A stretch of 64,000 nucleotides of DNA from UBA947 sp031550975 (GTDB lineage Bacteria; Cyanobacteriota; Vampirovibrionia; Gastranaerophilales; Gastranaerophilaceae), in contig JAVBOC010000013.1 of assembly GCA_031550975.1 (NCBI GenBank), positions 62,001-126,000 of the forward strand. The letters are read 5' to 3'. Every line of letters begins with the position of its first letter. Position 1 is the first letter of the stretch. Under the pieces are notes generated by a model, which saw only the letters and a list, made by a program, of their open reading frames with translations, did no database searches and was not told the DNA's origin. Positions 8,616 to 18,793 of the stretch are shown here, in pieces. Both the position numbers and the translations under genes were made by a program.

Positions 8616-10406
8616 TTATAACACCTCACCGTTTATTTCAGCCAATATTTCATTTATCCCTAAAATCCCTAAAACGCTTTGCCACTGCTCAATTTCATGA
8701 GGTGCATACCATCTGTTCGGATTTGCCGATAAAACAGGGTAGCCGTTATCCATAAAACCGTTTCCAAGTTCCATGCTGATTGCTGTACCCCCGTTTTGTA
8801 AGATAATATCAACATTTGCTTGATTACCGGCACTCAAAATTGATTGTAAATCCTGCTGAATATCATTGCTTACAACAGATATTGTTTGCGTACCATCCCC
8901 ATTGTCCATTATCATGATGTTTTCACCTTGAACCAATTGTGGATTTTTACTGTTCCAATATTCGGTCTGCTCCCAGGAAACACCTGTGGCAGATATGGTC
9001 TGTGTATTATCCCCATTGTCCATTATGATAATGTTTTCACCCTGTACCAACTGTGGGTTTTTACTATTCCAAAAATCAATTTCTTCTTGTGAAATATTAC
9101 TGCCACTACCATCACCGCCGCTACTCCCACCGCTTGAAGGCGCAGTGAAAAGTTTACCGGTTGCCGGATCAATACGAACAGGTTGTGTGTCTGTTGAAAG
9201 TTTATTGTCTGCTTTAATTCCGCCTAAATCAGTGTTGGTAGCCCGTGTCAACGTGAAATTGCTTAATCCTGCCAACTTCACTTTTTCGGTGTTGGTGAAA
9301 TTATTATCGGTATGAACATATTTATTGTCTTGCACCACGTCAGAAGGCAAGATATAATTATTCGCATCATCTTCAATGCCGGCAAGTTTTACTTTTTCAT
9401 TATCTGTAAAATTACTGTCTGTATGTACGTAGTCGCTGTCCTGCACTACATCAGAAGGTAATGTGTAATTATTCGCGCCGACCTCAATTTCTGCAAGTTT
9501 CCCCTTTTCCTCGTCCGTAAAATTATTGTCGGTATGAACATAATCGCTATCGTGTACTACATCATCAGGCAAAGTATAATTGTTTGCATTATCTTCAATA
9601 TTTGAAAGTTTGGTTTTCTCATCGCCTGTAAAATTGTTATCAGTATGTGTGTAATCAGCATCTTGCACAACATCATCAGGTAAAATATAGTTATTAGCAT
9701 TTTCTTCAACTCCCGATAATTTTTCTTTTTCTTCCGCCGTAAAATTTTCATCAGACAATCCCATGCCGGTTACTTTATCAACTTTGGTGTCAAGTGTAAT
9801 ATTAACCGTTTCAATTTGTTCCTGTAATTCTGCTTGAACGCCCTCTATTTCACTATCTACATATTCAATCTTTGCGTATTTAAGTGTTTCGTCAAAAATT
9901 TTACGGATAGATTCTTGTGTCGCTTCGTTGATTCGCAAAAGACTTTCAGCAAAGGTAGTTAAAATTTCATTCAAAAGATTGTCAGGGTTTATATTTGAAC
10001 CTTCCCCAACTTTAACGCACCGTTCAAGTTTCCGGCTTATGATCTGCAAAATCCTTGTAACATAGTCAAAGCACCACTCAATTGTATGCAGATAGAGTTT
10101 ACCGGAGTTTGTTATTTCTTTTTCCTGTTCAATTTCTAAATCCAAAGTCAGTGATAAGATCTCACTGCTTTGTAAAACTCCATAAGATGAGCCGGCTTTC
10201 GGGAAGTTTATAAAACTGCCATCAAGCACGCCGATTTCATTTATTGTGTAATCAATGTTATTCTGTAATCTTGTTTGAATACCCAATGTATTTGTGTGCA
10301 ATACTACAAGTTCATTTTCGTATTCAATCAGAAAATCAAAATCAAATGTTGTTACAGATCCATTGCCGATATAATTGTTAACGGGTTCAATACTTGGTAC
10401 AGTCAT
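8616..10406 (-). CDS. Tail fibre with T7-like anchor and tandem repeats
   Basis: The 596-residue protein opens like podovirus fibre anchors (NNYIGNGSVTTFDFDFLI), the region that binds the tail stub. Residues ~215-390 are five tandem units of about 35-40 residues, each with HTDNNFT, EKxKLAxIE, ANNYxLPxDVV, typical of trimeric fibre shafts. Near residues 440-510 a second duplicated unit (YWNSKNPQLVQGENI, IMDNGDGTQTIS) appears twice. Gly/Ser-rich linker before it. The gene overlaps the preceding 1741-codon gene by 4 bp and is followed at once by the second fibre. Confidence 0.88.
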   Translation of the reverse strand: MTVPSIEPVNNYIGNGSVTTFDFDFLIEYENELVVLHTNTLGIQTRLQNNIDYTINEIGVLDGSFINFPKAGSSYGVLQSSEILSLTLDLEIEQEKEITNSGKLYLHTIEWCFDYVTRILQIISRKLERCVKVGEGSNINPDNLLNEILTTFAESLLRINEATQESIRKIFDETLKYAKIEYVDSEIEGVQAELQEQIETVNITLDTKVDKVTGMGLSDENFTAEEKEKLSGVEENANNYILPDDVVQDADYTHTDNNFTGDEKTKLSNIEDNANNYTLPDDVVHDSDYVHTDNNFTDEEKGKLAEIEVGANNYTLPSDVVQDSDYVHTDSNFTDNEKVKLAGIEDDANNYILPSDVVQDNKYVHTDNNFTNTEKVKLAGLSNFTLTRATNTDLGGIKADNKLSTDTQPVRIDPATGKLFTAPSSGGSSGGDGSGSNISQEEIDFWNSKNPQLVQGENIIIMDNGDNTQTISATGVSWEQTEYWNSKNPQLVQGENIMIMDNGDGTQTISVVSNDIQQDLQSILSAGNQANVDIILQNGGTAISMELGNGFMDNGYPVLSANPNRWYAPHEIEQWQSVLGILGINEILAEINGEVL

Positions 10407-13400
10407 TTTTGCTCCTTTATCATCCAGTTATAAATTGGCTTACCAACAAACGGTATGTTGGTTATGCCATAAGTTTTTCCTGTTTTTTCAATAACGCTGG
10501 CTATTGTCGGGGTGAAGAAATCTACTACCGCTGCACCCACACCTTCTTTGTCTGCTGTTCTGAACATATATCTGTTCATCAAGAACGCCGGAATAAGTGT
10601 GTCAATCAGACTTTCAAAAATATTAAAATCTCTGTTTGAGATTAAATCTCGCAGAGCATCAATCGGTACACCTAGAATCCATAAGCACATCTGCAGGTTT
10701 ACAAGGTTTTTCAAGCCTTGCACCGTTTCTTTTTTATTATTGGTTTTTATGCCATTTTGAATTTTCATTGTTATATTGTTTCTTGCAACGTCCAATGCCT
10801 TTATGCCATAGGTTTTGAGCGTATAAAGCAATCTCATCCAACTTCCGCTGCTGTGATATAATTCCGGCATTTGGTCTTCTGAAATTGGTTGAATATCTGC
10901 CAATTCGTGGTAAGCAAAAGTTATTGTGTCATCTGTCGTTTTGCCGGCAAGTATATCTGCCTTAACTTGTCCTACATTTTCATTGCCAAAAATCGCTGCC
11001 AGTTTTTGATCTATCAACTCATCACTTTTTTTGATTCTTTTTTGAGCATCCAGCAATGCTGACTGAATAATTGTGTTTTTGCCAAATCCGTCAATAGCAG
11101 ACAATCCGATTAATTCAAACTGCTTTCTTAACCATTTTGAAAGTACAGAAGGGTTTGAAAATTCGTAAGCTATATCATTTAATCCTAAATCCTTAATATT
11201 AATGTCAAACGGCTTTTTCATGCCTGTAAACATATTTTTGAATCCGTATTTATATGCTGCAAAAGCAAGATCGCCAAACTGCACAATAGCGTTTGTAATA
11301 TCATTCAAGGTGGCAATGTATGTTAAATCTCTTGCAATTTTTGCCGGATCGGATATTTTTGCGGCATTGAAACGTGCTGAAAGGATTTCTCTGATTACAG
11401 TTTCATCTTTTGCATGAATATCATTGTTTTCAGATAAAGCCAAAATGAACGCACCTATGCTATTTTCAACATTATCGCTGTCGCCGATTATGTCGCTAAT
11501 TTTTTTTGAAGCTTCTTGAATATCATATTTAAGACGGTTTTTTACAACACTTTTAACCTCAAACGGGTTTGTTTCTTCCGCCCAATCAATCTGCTGTTGC
11601 AGTCTATCTCGTTTATTGTGAAGCTGTATCAAATATTCTTCTTGCTCCAATGAGCGATTTTCCCATTTTTCAATGCTTTCAATATTGATTTCAGTAGGTG
11701 AGAGTTCATGTTTTAACCGTTTGATTTCTTTGTATTTTGCCTGTGATGGTGTACGTGCTTCAACCTCACTCAATGTTTTATTTTTATTCTTGATTTTATT
11801 TCTTAAATCACTAACTTCTTTTTGCTCCGCGCCAAAAAGTTTACGAGATTCAATGACTTTTCTTGAATTAGTGATATAGCTGACCAATGCAGTTTCAAAA
11901 GGTTCATAATAGCGATTAAAGTTTCCGTCAAGTTCATCAATGCAACGTTCAAATTTCAGGTTGCCATTTCTTGAAAGCAAGATATTATTTTTCCCAAAAC
12001 CACGAATCCGGTTATTGATAAATTTTGCTCTGTCCTCTGCTGACCAAAACTTACTGCTGTCGTTATCTGCCAAATCTCTCAAAACTCTGCTTATATTAGC
12101 ATCTTCAAAGTTCAACACCTGGTTTTTAACGTCTATTGCTTCCTGTGCTTCAAGCATATCAATGTATGCAAGGAATTTGTCTGTCATACCAAATTTAACC
12201 ATTCGGGGGTAATAGTGTTCCAAATATCCAATGTCTATGCCGACTTCAAGGGCTTGTGTATAAATATCTTCAAGAATATCACGCACCGCTTCAAATTCTT
12301 CCCTGAAATTGTGTTTATCCGCAAGGCGTTTTACCGTGTAATCATCACGGTTTTTAAGTGCTAAGTCCAGCGTTTCATAATCCACACGACTTGCTTTTCG
12401 CATTTTATCAGTTGCTTTCAAAAATGCTTCTGCTGTTTTATAATCCTTACCAAGCATCAAGCCCAATGCGGCTGTGTGGTTGCGCAATTTTTGTTTTAAT
12501 TCCGGCGAAAACTGTGCAAGTCGTGTATCAACCGGAATTATAAACTTGTCGTACCAATCACTAATAAATGAACCTGCATTGTGCAGGTTCTCTTTTAATC
12601 TGTATAGTGGCTGTTTACGCTCATTTTCAATCCTTAAAGCTAGTTCATAATTGTAAGTGTATTTCGGCAACACTTCTTTTTCGTATTCTTTATCAGTCGT
12701 AAAAACTCGCTCAAATAGGCGCATTGTATCTTCTGACATCTCAATATCCAAATCAGAAAAGGATTTATAAACCTGACGAAGCCAGTCTTTAAAAGTATCG
12801 AAGGCTCTTTTCATCTTTGCAGTCGGGGCTTGTCCATTCATTAAATAGGCTTCAAATCCACGAGCAAATTTTTCGTGAAAGTCCGTAATTTCTTCTTGCG
12901 TATATTTTTGGTCTTTAACCTTGCCAAGCCAGTTGTTGATTTCTGCAAGTTCTTTCGCTGCACGCTGATTTTTTTCAGACAATGCTTCAACTGAATATAA
13001 ATAAAAATGTCCTAATTCGTGTACAAGTGTTGAGGCATCACCACTTTCAAGAATCCTTATTATTGCATTACCGTTATCGTCAATGTTGAATTTCCCACGA
13101 TCTGATTGGCTATACTCAATTTTATCTTTATTTTTCCCCCAAATCTCATCAAAAACTTCTTTTGAAGTAACGAAATCACGAAACTCGCTAACTGCTTGAT
13201 TTAAACTGATTTCTTCATTTTTTAACTGTTGTGCTAATTCATTTGCCTTTTCTGAAATTATACCGACTCTTGAAGCAAGTTTTTCAATCAGATCAATCGC
13301 AACCGCAGCTTCATTTTTTATCTGTTCATTTGTTTTATTATCAAGTTTATTTTCGCCTTTGGTTTGAATTTTATTTTGGTTACGCAACAATCCGTTGAAA

Positions 13401-15628
13401 ATCTTTTTATCGTTTTTCAACTGTTTCATTGCAGTATCAACTATTTTTATTTTTTCAAAAACTGTACTTTCAAAAATCTGCTCCGTACCAAAAAGATTGG
13501 TCTGCTCTGATTCGGTTGTGTCGGACATTGCAATTTCACGAGCAAGCATTGCAACTTGTTCAAGATTATCCAGCTTTTTAATGCGTACTGCATCAATTGC
13601 AAGAGATTGTTTTGTATGATCTGCACGGATATTTTCAGCAATTCTTGCCCCCTGCGCCGGTGTAACTTCCCCATTTACAACTTTCTGAAATGCCTCATTA
13701 CCAAGTTTTGAAAGCGCAATACCATCTTGCACCATAGCAGACTTTTGGGGTAGGGATTTCGGCAAGTTTTTGAGTCCGATTTCTTTGATAATTTTTGCTG
13801 TATCAATTGCCGTTCCTGAACCTTCGGCGATATTCTTTTGTGCAGCAAGAACACGCACCTGTTCTTTTGTATAACCATCAGCTTCTTTAAATAAATACCC
13901 TTTTAGCTTTATATTCGGATCATTGAGCCTTTTAGCAAGTCCAAGCCTTTGGTGTCCGTCAACAATATATTTCTGTCCGTCTTTGGCTTCATAAGCAATT
14001 ACCATGCCGGCAAACAACGGGTCATATTCCTGAACATCTTTCAATCTCTCTGTTACACCGTGTTCGTCTGAATTTTCTTTGTATTGAAAAGTTTTAGCAT
14101 CCGTTTGTAATTCGTCAGGGCTAAACTCCTGCATATTACGGTCTTTCAAGTCTATATCTACAAAGGCTTTTTCTCGCACAAGTTGATCGTTGTTATTCTG
14201 ATCAATAATTATTTGTAGATTGGATTTTTCAAGATGATCTCTGCCTTCCTCGCCAAACTTATCAATAATAGCATTATGTGCTTGTTCAATTAACATTGCA
14301 GCTTGTTCTGCATACTCTGCACTGCCGCCTTGTCGCTCTAATTCCTCTTTATACTTGTTAAAAGTGACTCCACCTTGTAAAACAGTCCTGTCTTCCGCAA
14401 ACTGTACTTTTTGTGAATCCGGTAAAAGTTTATCAAAATTTTGTTCAACAATTTCGTGGCGTTTTTCTGATGTCATTTCTGCAGCAACTTTTTTGGCTTG
14501 TACTTCACTCATACCGTTTTTTACAAGAATATTTGTAGTTTGTGCAGCACTGCCTACACCGCCTGTATAAAGCATTGCGCCAAGTGTTGCAATACCGGTT
14601 TCAAGTACACGTCCGACATTGCGCTTGATTTTACCTTCAATCGTTGTGTTATCACCTTGAAGGCTTTTGGCAATTTCTGTTGCGACAATAACACTGACTT
14701 CCTGTGCCATTTCGGTTGTGGTTTCACCAGCTACACCTTGTGCATATTTTAATGCAACATCTGTCAAGGCTTCTCTCATAACTTTGTTTTTAGCTAAATC
14801 TTTAATGCTTTCTTTTGTAATTTGTTGAAGAATTTTCTCGCCGCCAGGAACAGTTTTTAACATCAACTTTAAACCGTAAAATTCTAATGAAGCATTTATT
14901 ACACCTGCGCCAATTGATAAGCCATTCAACACAACCGGATCAAGAGGTTTACCGTTTTCATCCACAATTCCTTTTAATTCTTCACGTGCAAATCCAGCTT
15001 CAAGTTCAAATACTTTTTTAGCCGCGCCAATACGCCCACCCCAACCACCGCCAAGCTGTGCGCCAGCCATTGTCAATGCAGGAACGGTAACAATTTCTTC
15101 CGGCACTGCCGCTTGCGCTCCGGCATTTCCGCCGACAAGTGCAATACCTGCACCTATTGCGCCACCTATCCCGTAACCAATGCCGCCTTCTTTAAGTGTT
15201 GCTACCGTCATAGGAAGCATCCTGAACGCCTCAACATATCCTTTTTTAGCAAAATCAGAGGCTCTGTCAAAAAAATTGCTAGCGTTTTTATCAATAAATG
15301 TACGCTGCCGAATATTAAAATTATTGCCTTCTTGCTCATTCAAATATTGAAGACGTAGCTTTTCGTCATTATTCAACCCCAAAAACATTTCTTTTGTGCT
15401 AAGTTCTGCTAATTCAACATTCTGTTTGCCTTCTTGATAAGCAATACGAGGCGTTTCAGCAACCCATTTTAGAGCGTTTTTGAAGTTATCTATAACAGAG
15501 GGTGGTTTGTATGTTGAAATTGTCGCATTGCTCATTCTCGGCGTGCTTTCAATTTGAAAACCAGCCGGCAATTGAGATTGTGTTTCAATTTCAAATCCTT
15601 CCGGTATTATTGGTTTATTGCTACCCAT
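10403..15628 (-). CDS. Giant internal virion / polyvalent protein with ParB-like and HELGH metalloprotease segments
   Basis: At 1741 residues this is the largest protein and occupies the slot of T7 Gp16, the DNA-ejection protein. The N-terminus repeats PEGFEIETQ and PAGFQIEST. Residues ~130-350 hold Ala/Gly-rich membrane-prone helices (GGIGYGIGGAIGAGIALVGG). Near residue 558 a ParB/Srx-like motif VDGHQRLGLAKRL is followed by helices typical of ParB-type domains. Near residue 868 STLVHELGHFYLY is an HExxH zinc-peptidase motif found in large polyvalent phage proteins. The rest is long helical sequence with a hydrophobic C-terminal part. Such proteins enter the cell with phage DNA and act early on host or DNA. 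It overlaps the preceding gene by 22 bp. Confidence 0.8.
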   Translation of the reverse strand: MGSNKPIIPEGFEIETQSQLPAGFQIESTPRMSNATISTYKPPSVIDNFKNALKWVAETPRIAYQEGKQNVELAELSTKEMFLGLNNDEKLRLQYLNEQEGNNFNIRQRTFIDKNASNFFDRASDFAKKGYVEAFRMLPMTVATLKEGGIGYGIGGAIGAGIALVGGNAGAQAAVPEEIVTVPALTMAGAQLGGGWGGRIGAAKKVFELEAGFAREELKGIVDENGKPLDPVVLNGLSIGAGVINASLEFYGLKLMLKTVPGGEKILQQITKESIKDLAKNKVMREALTDVALKYAQGVAGETTTEMAQEVSVIVATEIAKSLQGDNTTIEGKIKRNVGRVLETGIATLGAMLYTGGVGSAAQTTNILVKNGMSEVQAKKVAAEMTSEKRHEIVEQNFDKLLPDSQKVQFAEDRTVLQGGVTFNKYKEELERQGGSAEYAEQAAMLIEQAHNAIIDKFGEEGRDHLEKSNLQIIIDQNNNDQLVREKAFVDIDLKDRNMQEFSPDELQTDAKTFQYKENSDEHGVTERLKDVQEYDPLFAGMVIAYEAKDGQKYIVDGHQRLGLAKRLNDPNIKLKGYLFKEADGYTKEQVRVLAAQKNIAEGSGTAIDTAKIIKEIGLKNLPKSLPQKSAMVQDGIALSKLGNEAFQKVVNGEVTPAQGARIAENIRADHTKQSLAIDAVRIKKLDNLEQVAMLAREIAMSDTTESEQTNLFGTEQIFESTVFEKIKIVDTAMKQLKNDKKIFNGLLRNQNKIQTKGENKLDNKTNEQIKNEAAVAIDLIEKLASRVGIISEKANELAQQLKNEEISLNQAVSEFRDFVTSKEVFDEIWGKNKDKIEYSQSDRGKFNIDDNGNAIIRILESGDASTLVHELGHFYLYSVEALSEKNQRAAKELAEINNWLGKVKDQKYTQEEITDFHEKFARGFEAYLMNGQAPTAKMKRAFDTFKDWLRQVYKSFSDLDIEMSEDTMRLFERVFTTDKEYEKEVLPKYTYNYELALRIENERKQPLYRLKENLHNAGSFISDWYDKFIIPVDTRLAQFSPELKQKLRNHTAALGLMLGKDYKTAEAFLKATDKMRKASRVDYETLDLALKNRDDYTVKRLADKHNFREEFEAVRDILEDIYTQALEVGIDIGYLEHYYPRMVKFGMTDKFLAYIDMLEAQEAIDVKNQVLNFEDANISRVLRDLADNDSSKFWSAEDRAKFINNRIRGFGKNNILLSRNGNLKFERCIDELDGNFNRYYEPFETALVSYITNSRKVIESRKLFGAEQKEVSDLRNKIKNKNKTLSEVEARTPSQAKYKEIKRLKHELSPTEINIESIEKWENRSLEQEEYLIQLHNKRDRLQQQIDWAEETNPFEVKSVVKNRLKYDIQEASKKISDIIGDSDNVENSIGAFILALSENNDIHAKDETVIREILSARFNAAKISDPAKIARDLTYIATLNDITNAIVQFGDLAFAAYKYGFKNMFTGMKKPFDINIKDLGLNDIAYEFSNPSVLSKWLRKQFELIGLSAIDGFGKNTIIQSALLDAQKRIKKSDELIDQKLAAIFGNENVGQVKADILAGKTTDDTITFAYHELADIQPISEDQMPELYHSSGSWMRLLYTLKTYGIKALDVARNNITMKIQNGIKTNNKKETVQGLKNLVNLQMCLWILGVPIDALRDLISNRDFNIFESLIDTLIPAFLMNRYMFRTADKEGVGAAVVDFFTPTIASVIEKTGKTYGITNIPFVGKPIYNWMIKEQK

Positions 15629-17775
15629 TTTCCGCCTTTCAACTGCATCCTTGCACCCGTTCTAGGGTTTACAACAATCGTACCTTCACTAATTGTCTGT
15701 GGCTTTGCCGTGTTCTGATTAGATTTTGTGTTTAAGGTAACGTGAATATGATTCACATGGTTTGTACCCTGCTGTTTGTCAAAACTCTGTTCATTTACAA
15801 GTTTTGTATTACCTTTGAAATGATTGAGAATAAACGGATCGGATGTACCGATTGCCTTGACAAGAGGGTTATTTAACTGGCTTTGAACAATTTTTAGCTT
15901 TGTATCAAGCCCATGTTCAGACATTGAAATATCCGCAGCTTCACCTTTTTCGTGGTATGAAGAATACTTACCATTTGGCTTCCGGTAACGTCCACCTTCA
16001 ACAATAGTCAACTTCGCACCGATTTCACTTGACAATTGCGGCAAATAATAATCCGCATAATATGTGAGTTCTTTCGTTTCACCGTATTTTGGTTGAATTG
16101 CTTGCAGATTATTGTTAATATTGTTAACTGCTTCTTTGTTTTTATCCTGTACAAGATCATTTGCACGATTGTAAATAATTTTGTGTCGTTCTTCCTGTGA
16201 AGGCTGGCGTTTGTGGACTTTTTCAAAGTAAGCCATATCGTTTGTAACTGCTTTTACAAATCCGACTTTTTCAGCCATACCTTTTTCAAGTTCTTTATAG
16301 GTAAAGGTTTTCGTTGCAGGATCTTTGTAACCAAGCGATTTCACCAATTCTTCAAGCTGCGAGTCATTCATTTTTTGACCGTGCCGTATTTCATATTCTT
16401 TAACTAATGCCCTAATCTCACTGTATGCGGTCTTTTCAGTATTTTTATTTAGAACCTTGCCGCCAAGCATACCCATATCTTTTAAAACTTTGTCAATTTT
16501 TTCGTTATCGTCTTGAATAATTGAGTATGCCATTGATCCAATCTCTTGTTGACGTTTTTTAAATTCCTTAAATTCGCTCTCGCTCAAATATGGCAGGTAG
16601 TTATTGAGGTTTAGGGTTTTGAAGCGTTCAGCATCATAAGTGGACATTTCCAGTAATTCAACATAGGTACTATTTTCGGTGGCAATCCGACCGTATTTTT
16701 TCATCTGCTCAATATATGACATTTGAGCCTTAATGGTTTCAGGACTTCCACCGAGGTCAATATCGTTTATATCAAGTGTTTCCTTGATTTTTTCCCAACT
16801 GTTATTTTCTAGCTGATCTTGCTGCAGTTTTTTTAATCTGTCCTGCTCGTGGACTTTTGTATTGTAGAACTGCCTTGTAAGAGCCTGTTCATCAATGTTG
16901 TCAATGCCGTCAATAAATTTATATGCTTCTTCCGGACTGAAATACACAAGATTTTCAGCACTTGAACGTGCTTTATATTTCAATTCATTATTTTTCACTT
17001 GTCCTAAATAACTTTTTTGAGCATCCGGCAAAAGTTTGTCTTTGTGTTCTTCGTAAAATTCAGTTGCTTTTAAATTTCCGTCCTGTAAATATGCGTGAAG
17101 AATACCGGAGTAAAAATCAGAATTGTATTTTGCAAGATTAATGCGTGTTGTATCTTCATCCCAGTGCAATAATTGAGCCTTTTGAAGCAATGTTACTTTA
17201 CCGTTTGCAAAGGCTGTGTCAATTATTTCGGGTGATTCTCTATGAATTATACCTCTCTGTATTGCATTATTTTCAGCTTCTTGAAGGGTGTTCAAGCCCC
17301 AGCTTTGAACTTGTTTGAGTTCGTGAGCAGTTGCACCACGATAAAGCGTATCCATTTTTCGGGTTTTGACGAGTTCTGCCATCTGTTTGCCATAACCCCA
17401 CGTCAAGCCTGATTTTGTGATTTCCTCATTGATTTTACTTTCAATGTCATTTAAAACATTTACCGCTCCGCCCTGACCGTTTTCATCTCGCATTGCATCC
17501 TTGCCAAGTCTGGAATAATAGCCATTTTCGGGATCAAGTAACTTTTCTTTTTCCCACTGATCTATTTTATTACTCAATTCCAACGCACGAGTTTTTTTAA
17601 CCTGATTATCCATTGCAGCCAAACCACGAAGATACACAGCAGAACCTTCACCGAGATTACTCACTGCCTGTGCCATATTCACGCCAAACGCATCACCGCT
17701 AACATTGGCTTTTAAATATCCAGTGGGCGTTTTACTAACCCCCACCTGATGTTGATATACCGGTATTGATACCAT
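15607..17775 (-). CDS. Internal virion protein with C-terminal M15-type peptidase
   Basis: Start at 17775 (MVSIPVYQHQ) is chosen because AGAAGGTG lies 6 nt upstream; the earlier in-frame ATG would overlap that site. The 722 residues are mostly helical, as in T7 Gp15-type core proteins. The C-terminal ~130 residues match the M15/Hedgehog-like peptidase fold: YHEKGEAADIS near residue 608 and NHVNHIHVTL near 677 give the H-D-HxH zinc site. The very end (INPRTGAR, MQLKGGKW) is a small beta-hairpin. It likely opens peptidoglycan during DNA injection, a job given to the Gp16 lysozyme domain in T7. Confidence 0.8.
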   Translation of the reverse strand: MVSIPVYQHQVGVSKTPTGYLKANVSGDAFGVNMAQAVSNLGEGSAVYLRGLAAMDNQVKKTRALELSNKIDQWEKEKLLDPENGYYSRLGKDAMRDENGQGGAVNVLNDIESKINEEITKSGLTWGYGKQMAELVKTRKMDTLYRGATAHELKQVQSWGLNTLQEAENNAIQRGIIHRESPEIIDTAFANGKVTLLQKAQLLHWDEDTTRINLAKYNSDFYSGILHAYLQDGNLKATEFYEEHKDKLLPDAQKSYLGQVKNNELKYKARSSAENLVYFSPEEAYKFIDGIDNIDEQALTRQFYNTKVHEQDRLKKLQQDQLENNSWEKIKETLDINDIDLGGSPETIKAQMSYIEQMKKYGRIATENSTYVELLEMSTYDAERFKTLNLNNYLPYLSESEFKEFKKRQQEIGSMAYSIIQDDNEKIDKVLKDMGMLGGKVLNKNTEKTAYSEIRALVKEYEIRHGQKMNDSQLEELVKSLGYKDPATKTFTYKELEKGMAEKVGFVKAVTNDMAYFEKVHKRQPSQEERHKIIYNRANDLVQDKNKEAVNNINNNLQAIQPKYGETKELTYYADYYLPQLSSEIGAKLTIVEGGRYRKPNGKYSSYHEKGEAADISMSEHGLDTKLKIVQSQLNNPLVKAIGTSDPFILNHFKGNTKLVNEQSFDKQQGTNHVNHIHVTLNTKSNQNTAKPQTISEGTIVVNPRTGARMQLKGGKWVAINQ

Positions 17776-17892
17776 TGTATGCACCTTCTTATTTTGTATT
17801 TTGCGTAATTTTTTAAAATATAAAACGAATCTGCTTATTAAATTACGGGCGATTATGTAACGCCCAAATTTTAAGTAGAGGAAATAAATTTT

Positions 17893-18084
17893 ATGAAAAA
17901 AATTAAAAAAACTTTGTTGATGTTAGCCGCTATTATTGCATTGACAGTTATGTTTGCAGGACTTATAGCGCTGTCTTGCAAAGGTAATACGAGCGTTTTG
18001 GTAGTAACAACGATCAGGGTCGGTGATATTATTTTTTACTTAATGCTTGATTGGTTAATTAAAAACATTTTTAAGCAAAAGTAA
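17893..18084 (+). CDS. Small two-helix membrane protein, antisense to late operon
   Basis: A 63-residue protein on the opposite strand to all neighbours, with GTAGAGGAA upstream of its ATG. Two membrane segments are visible (LMLAAIIALTVMFAGLIAL and VGDIIFYLMLDWLIKNIF) with a basic N-terminus. Its last codons overlap the end of the Gp14-like gene. It could be an accessory gene expressed in the prophage; function unknown. Confidence 0.5.
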   Translation: MKKIKKTLLMLAAIIALTVMFAGLIALSCKGNTSVLVVTTIRVGDIIFYLMLDWLIKNIFKQK

Positions 18085-18793
18085 TCATATCACCTGTAAT
18101 TCCACCGCTGACTTTTGTGCCTGTTCCTAATCCGCCAAGTCCACTGAAACCACCCGTCAAGCCTGAAAAATTACTTAATGCAGAACCAACGCCCTTAACG
18201 CCTGTGGCAAGTGCGTTCATTCGTCCTGCCGATTGGGCGTTTCTTGCGGCAAATGTATCTAAATTAGCTTGATTTGAAAAGTTATGAGCCTCAATCTCAT
18301 AATTTCTTGCTCTTTTTTCGGCATCATGTTCAAGCATTAAAGCATCCAGTTCGCCCATTGTAGCTGTGTCTTCAAACATATCAAGCGGCGTTCCGTAACC
18401 GACATCTACACCACCTGCAGCCGTTCCGACTTTTTGCTGTCCTATAACTTGCAAGGTCTTAATGCGCTGACGGCGTGCTTCTTCAAGTCCTGCTTGTCGT
18501 TCCATTGCAGCGTTATTTCTTGCTATTTCAGCATTTTGTTTATTCACCTGTGCTTGATAACCGTACATTCGTGATTGTGCATTACCGGCTTGAAGTGATC
18601 CGACAACACCTAATGCCGTTCCTACAAGCCCCATAGCAACCCCACCGACTGCAAGTCCGCCCATTACCGCCGCTGTTGTTCCTGTAATCACTGCCGCACC
18701 TGCTGCACTTGCACCAGCCGCCGCAACGCTCATCCCAAGCGTTGAAGCAATAGACGTTCCTACTGCTGTAAGTATAGAAATTGGTTCACACAT
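18071..18793 (-). CDS. Gp14-like internal virion protein
   Basis: The 240-residue protein starts MCEPIS, as T7-like Gp14 ejection proteins often do. It has Ala/Gly-rich membrane-prone helices at residues 10-75 and a long central helix (QVNKQNAEIARNNAAMERQ, EEARRQRIKTLQVIGQQK). Then come VGTAAGGVDVGYGTP and a glycine-rich tail. Gp14 forms the outer-membrane pore of the ejectosome. Overlaps the Gp13-like gene by 8 bp. Confidence 0.8.
   Translation of the reverse strand: MCEPISILTAVGTSIASTLGMSVAAAGASAAGAAVITGTTAAVMGGLAVGGVAMGLVGTALGVVGSLQAGNAQSRMYGYQAQVNKQNAEIARNNAAMERQAGLEEARRQRIKTLQVIGQQKVGTAAGGVDVGYGTPLDMFEDTATMGELDALMLEHDAEKRARNYEIEAHNFSNQANLDTFAARNAQSAGRMNALATGVKGVGSALSNFSGLTGGFSGLGGLGTGTKVSGGITGDMITFA

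Noticed and set aside
6420..10406. Diversity-generating retroelement, as in BPP-1-like phages
   Set aside because: No reverse transcriptase and no template/variable repeat pair was seen near the fibres.
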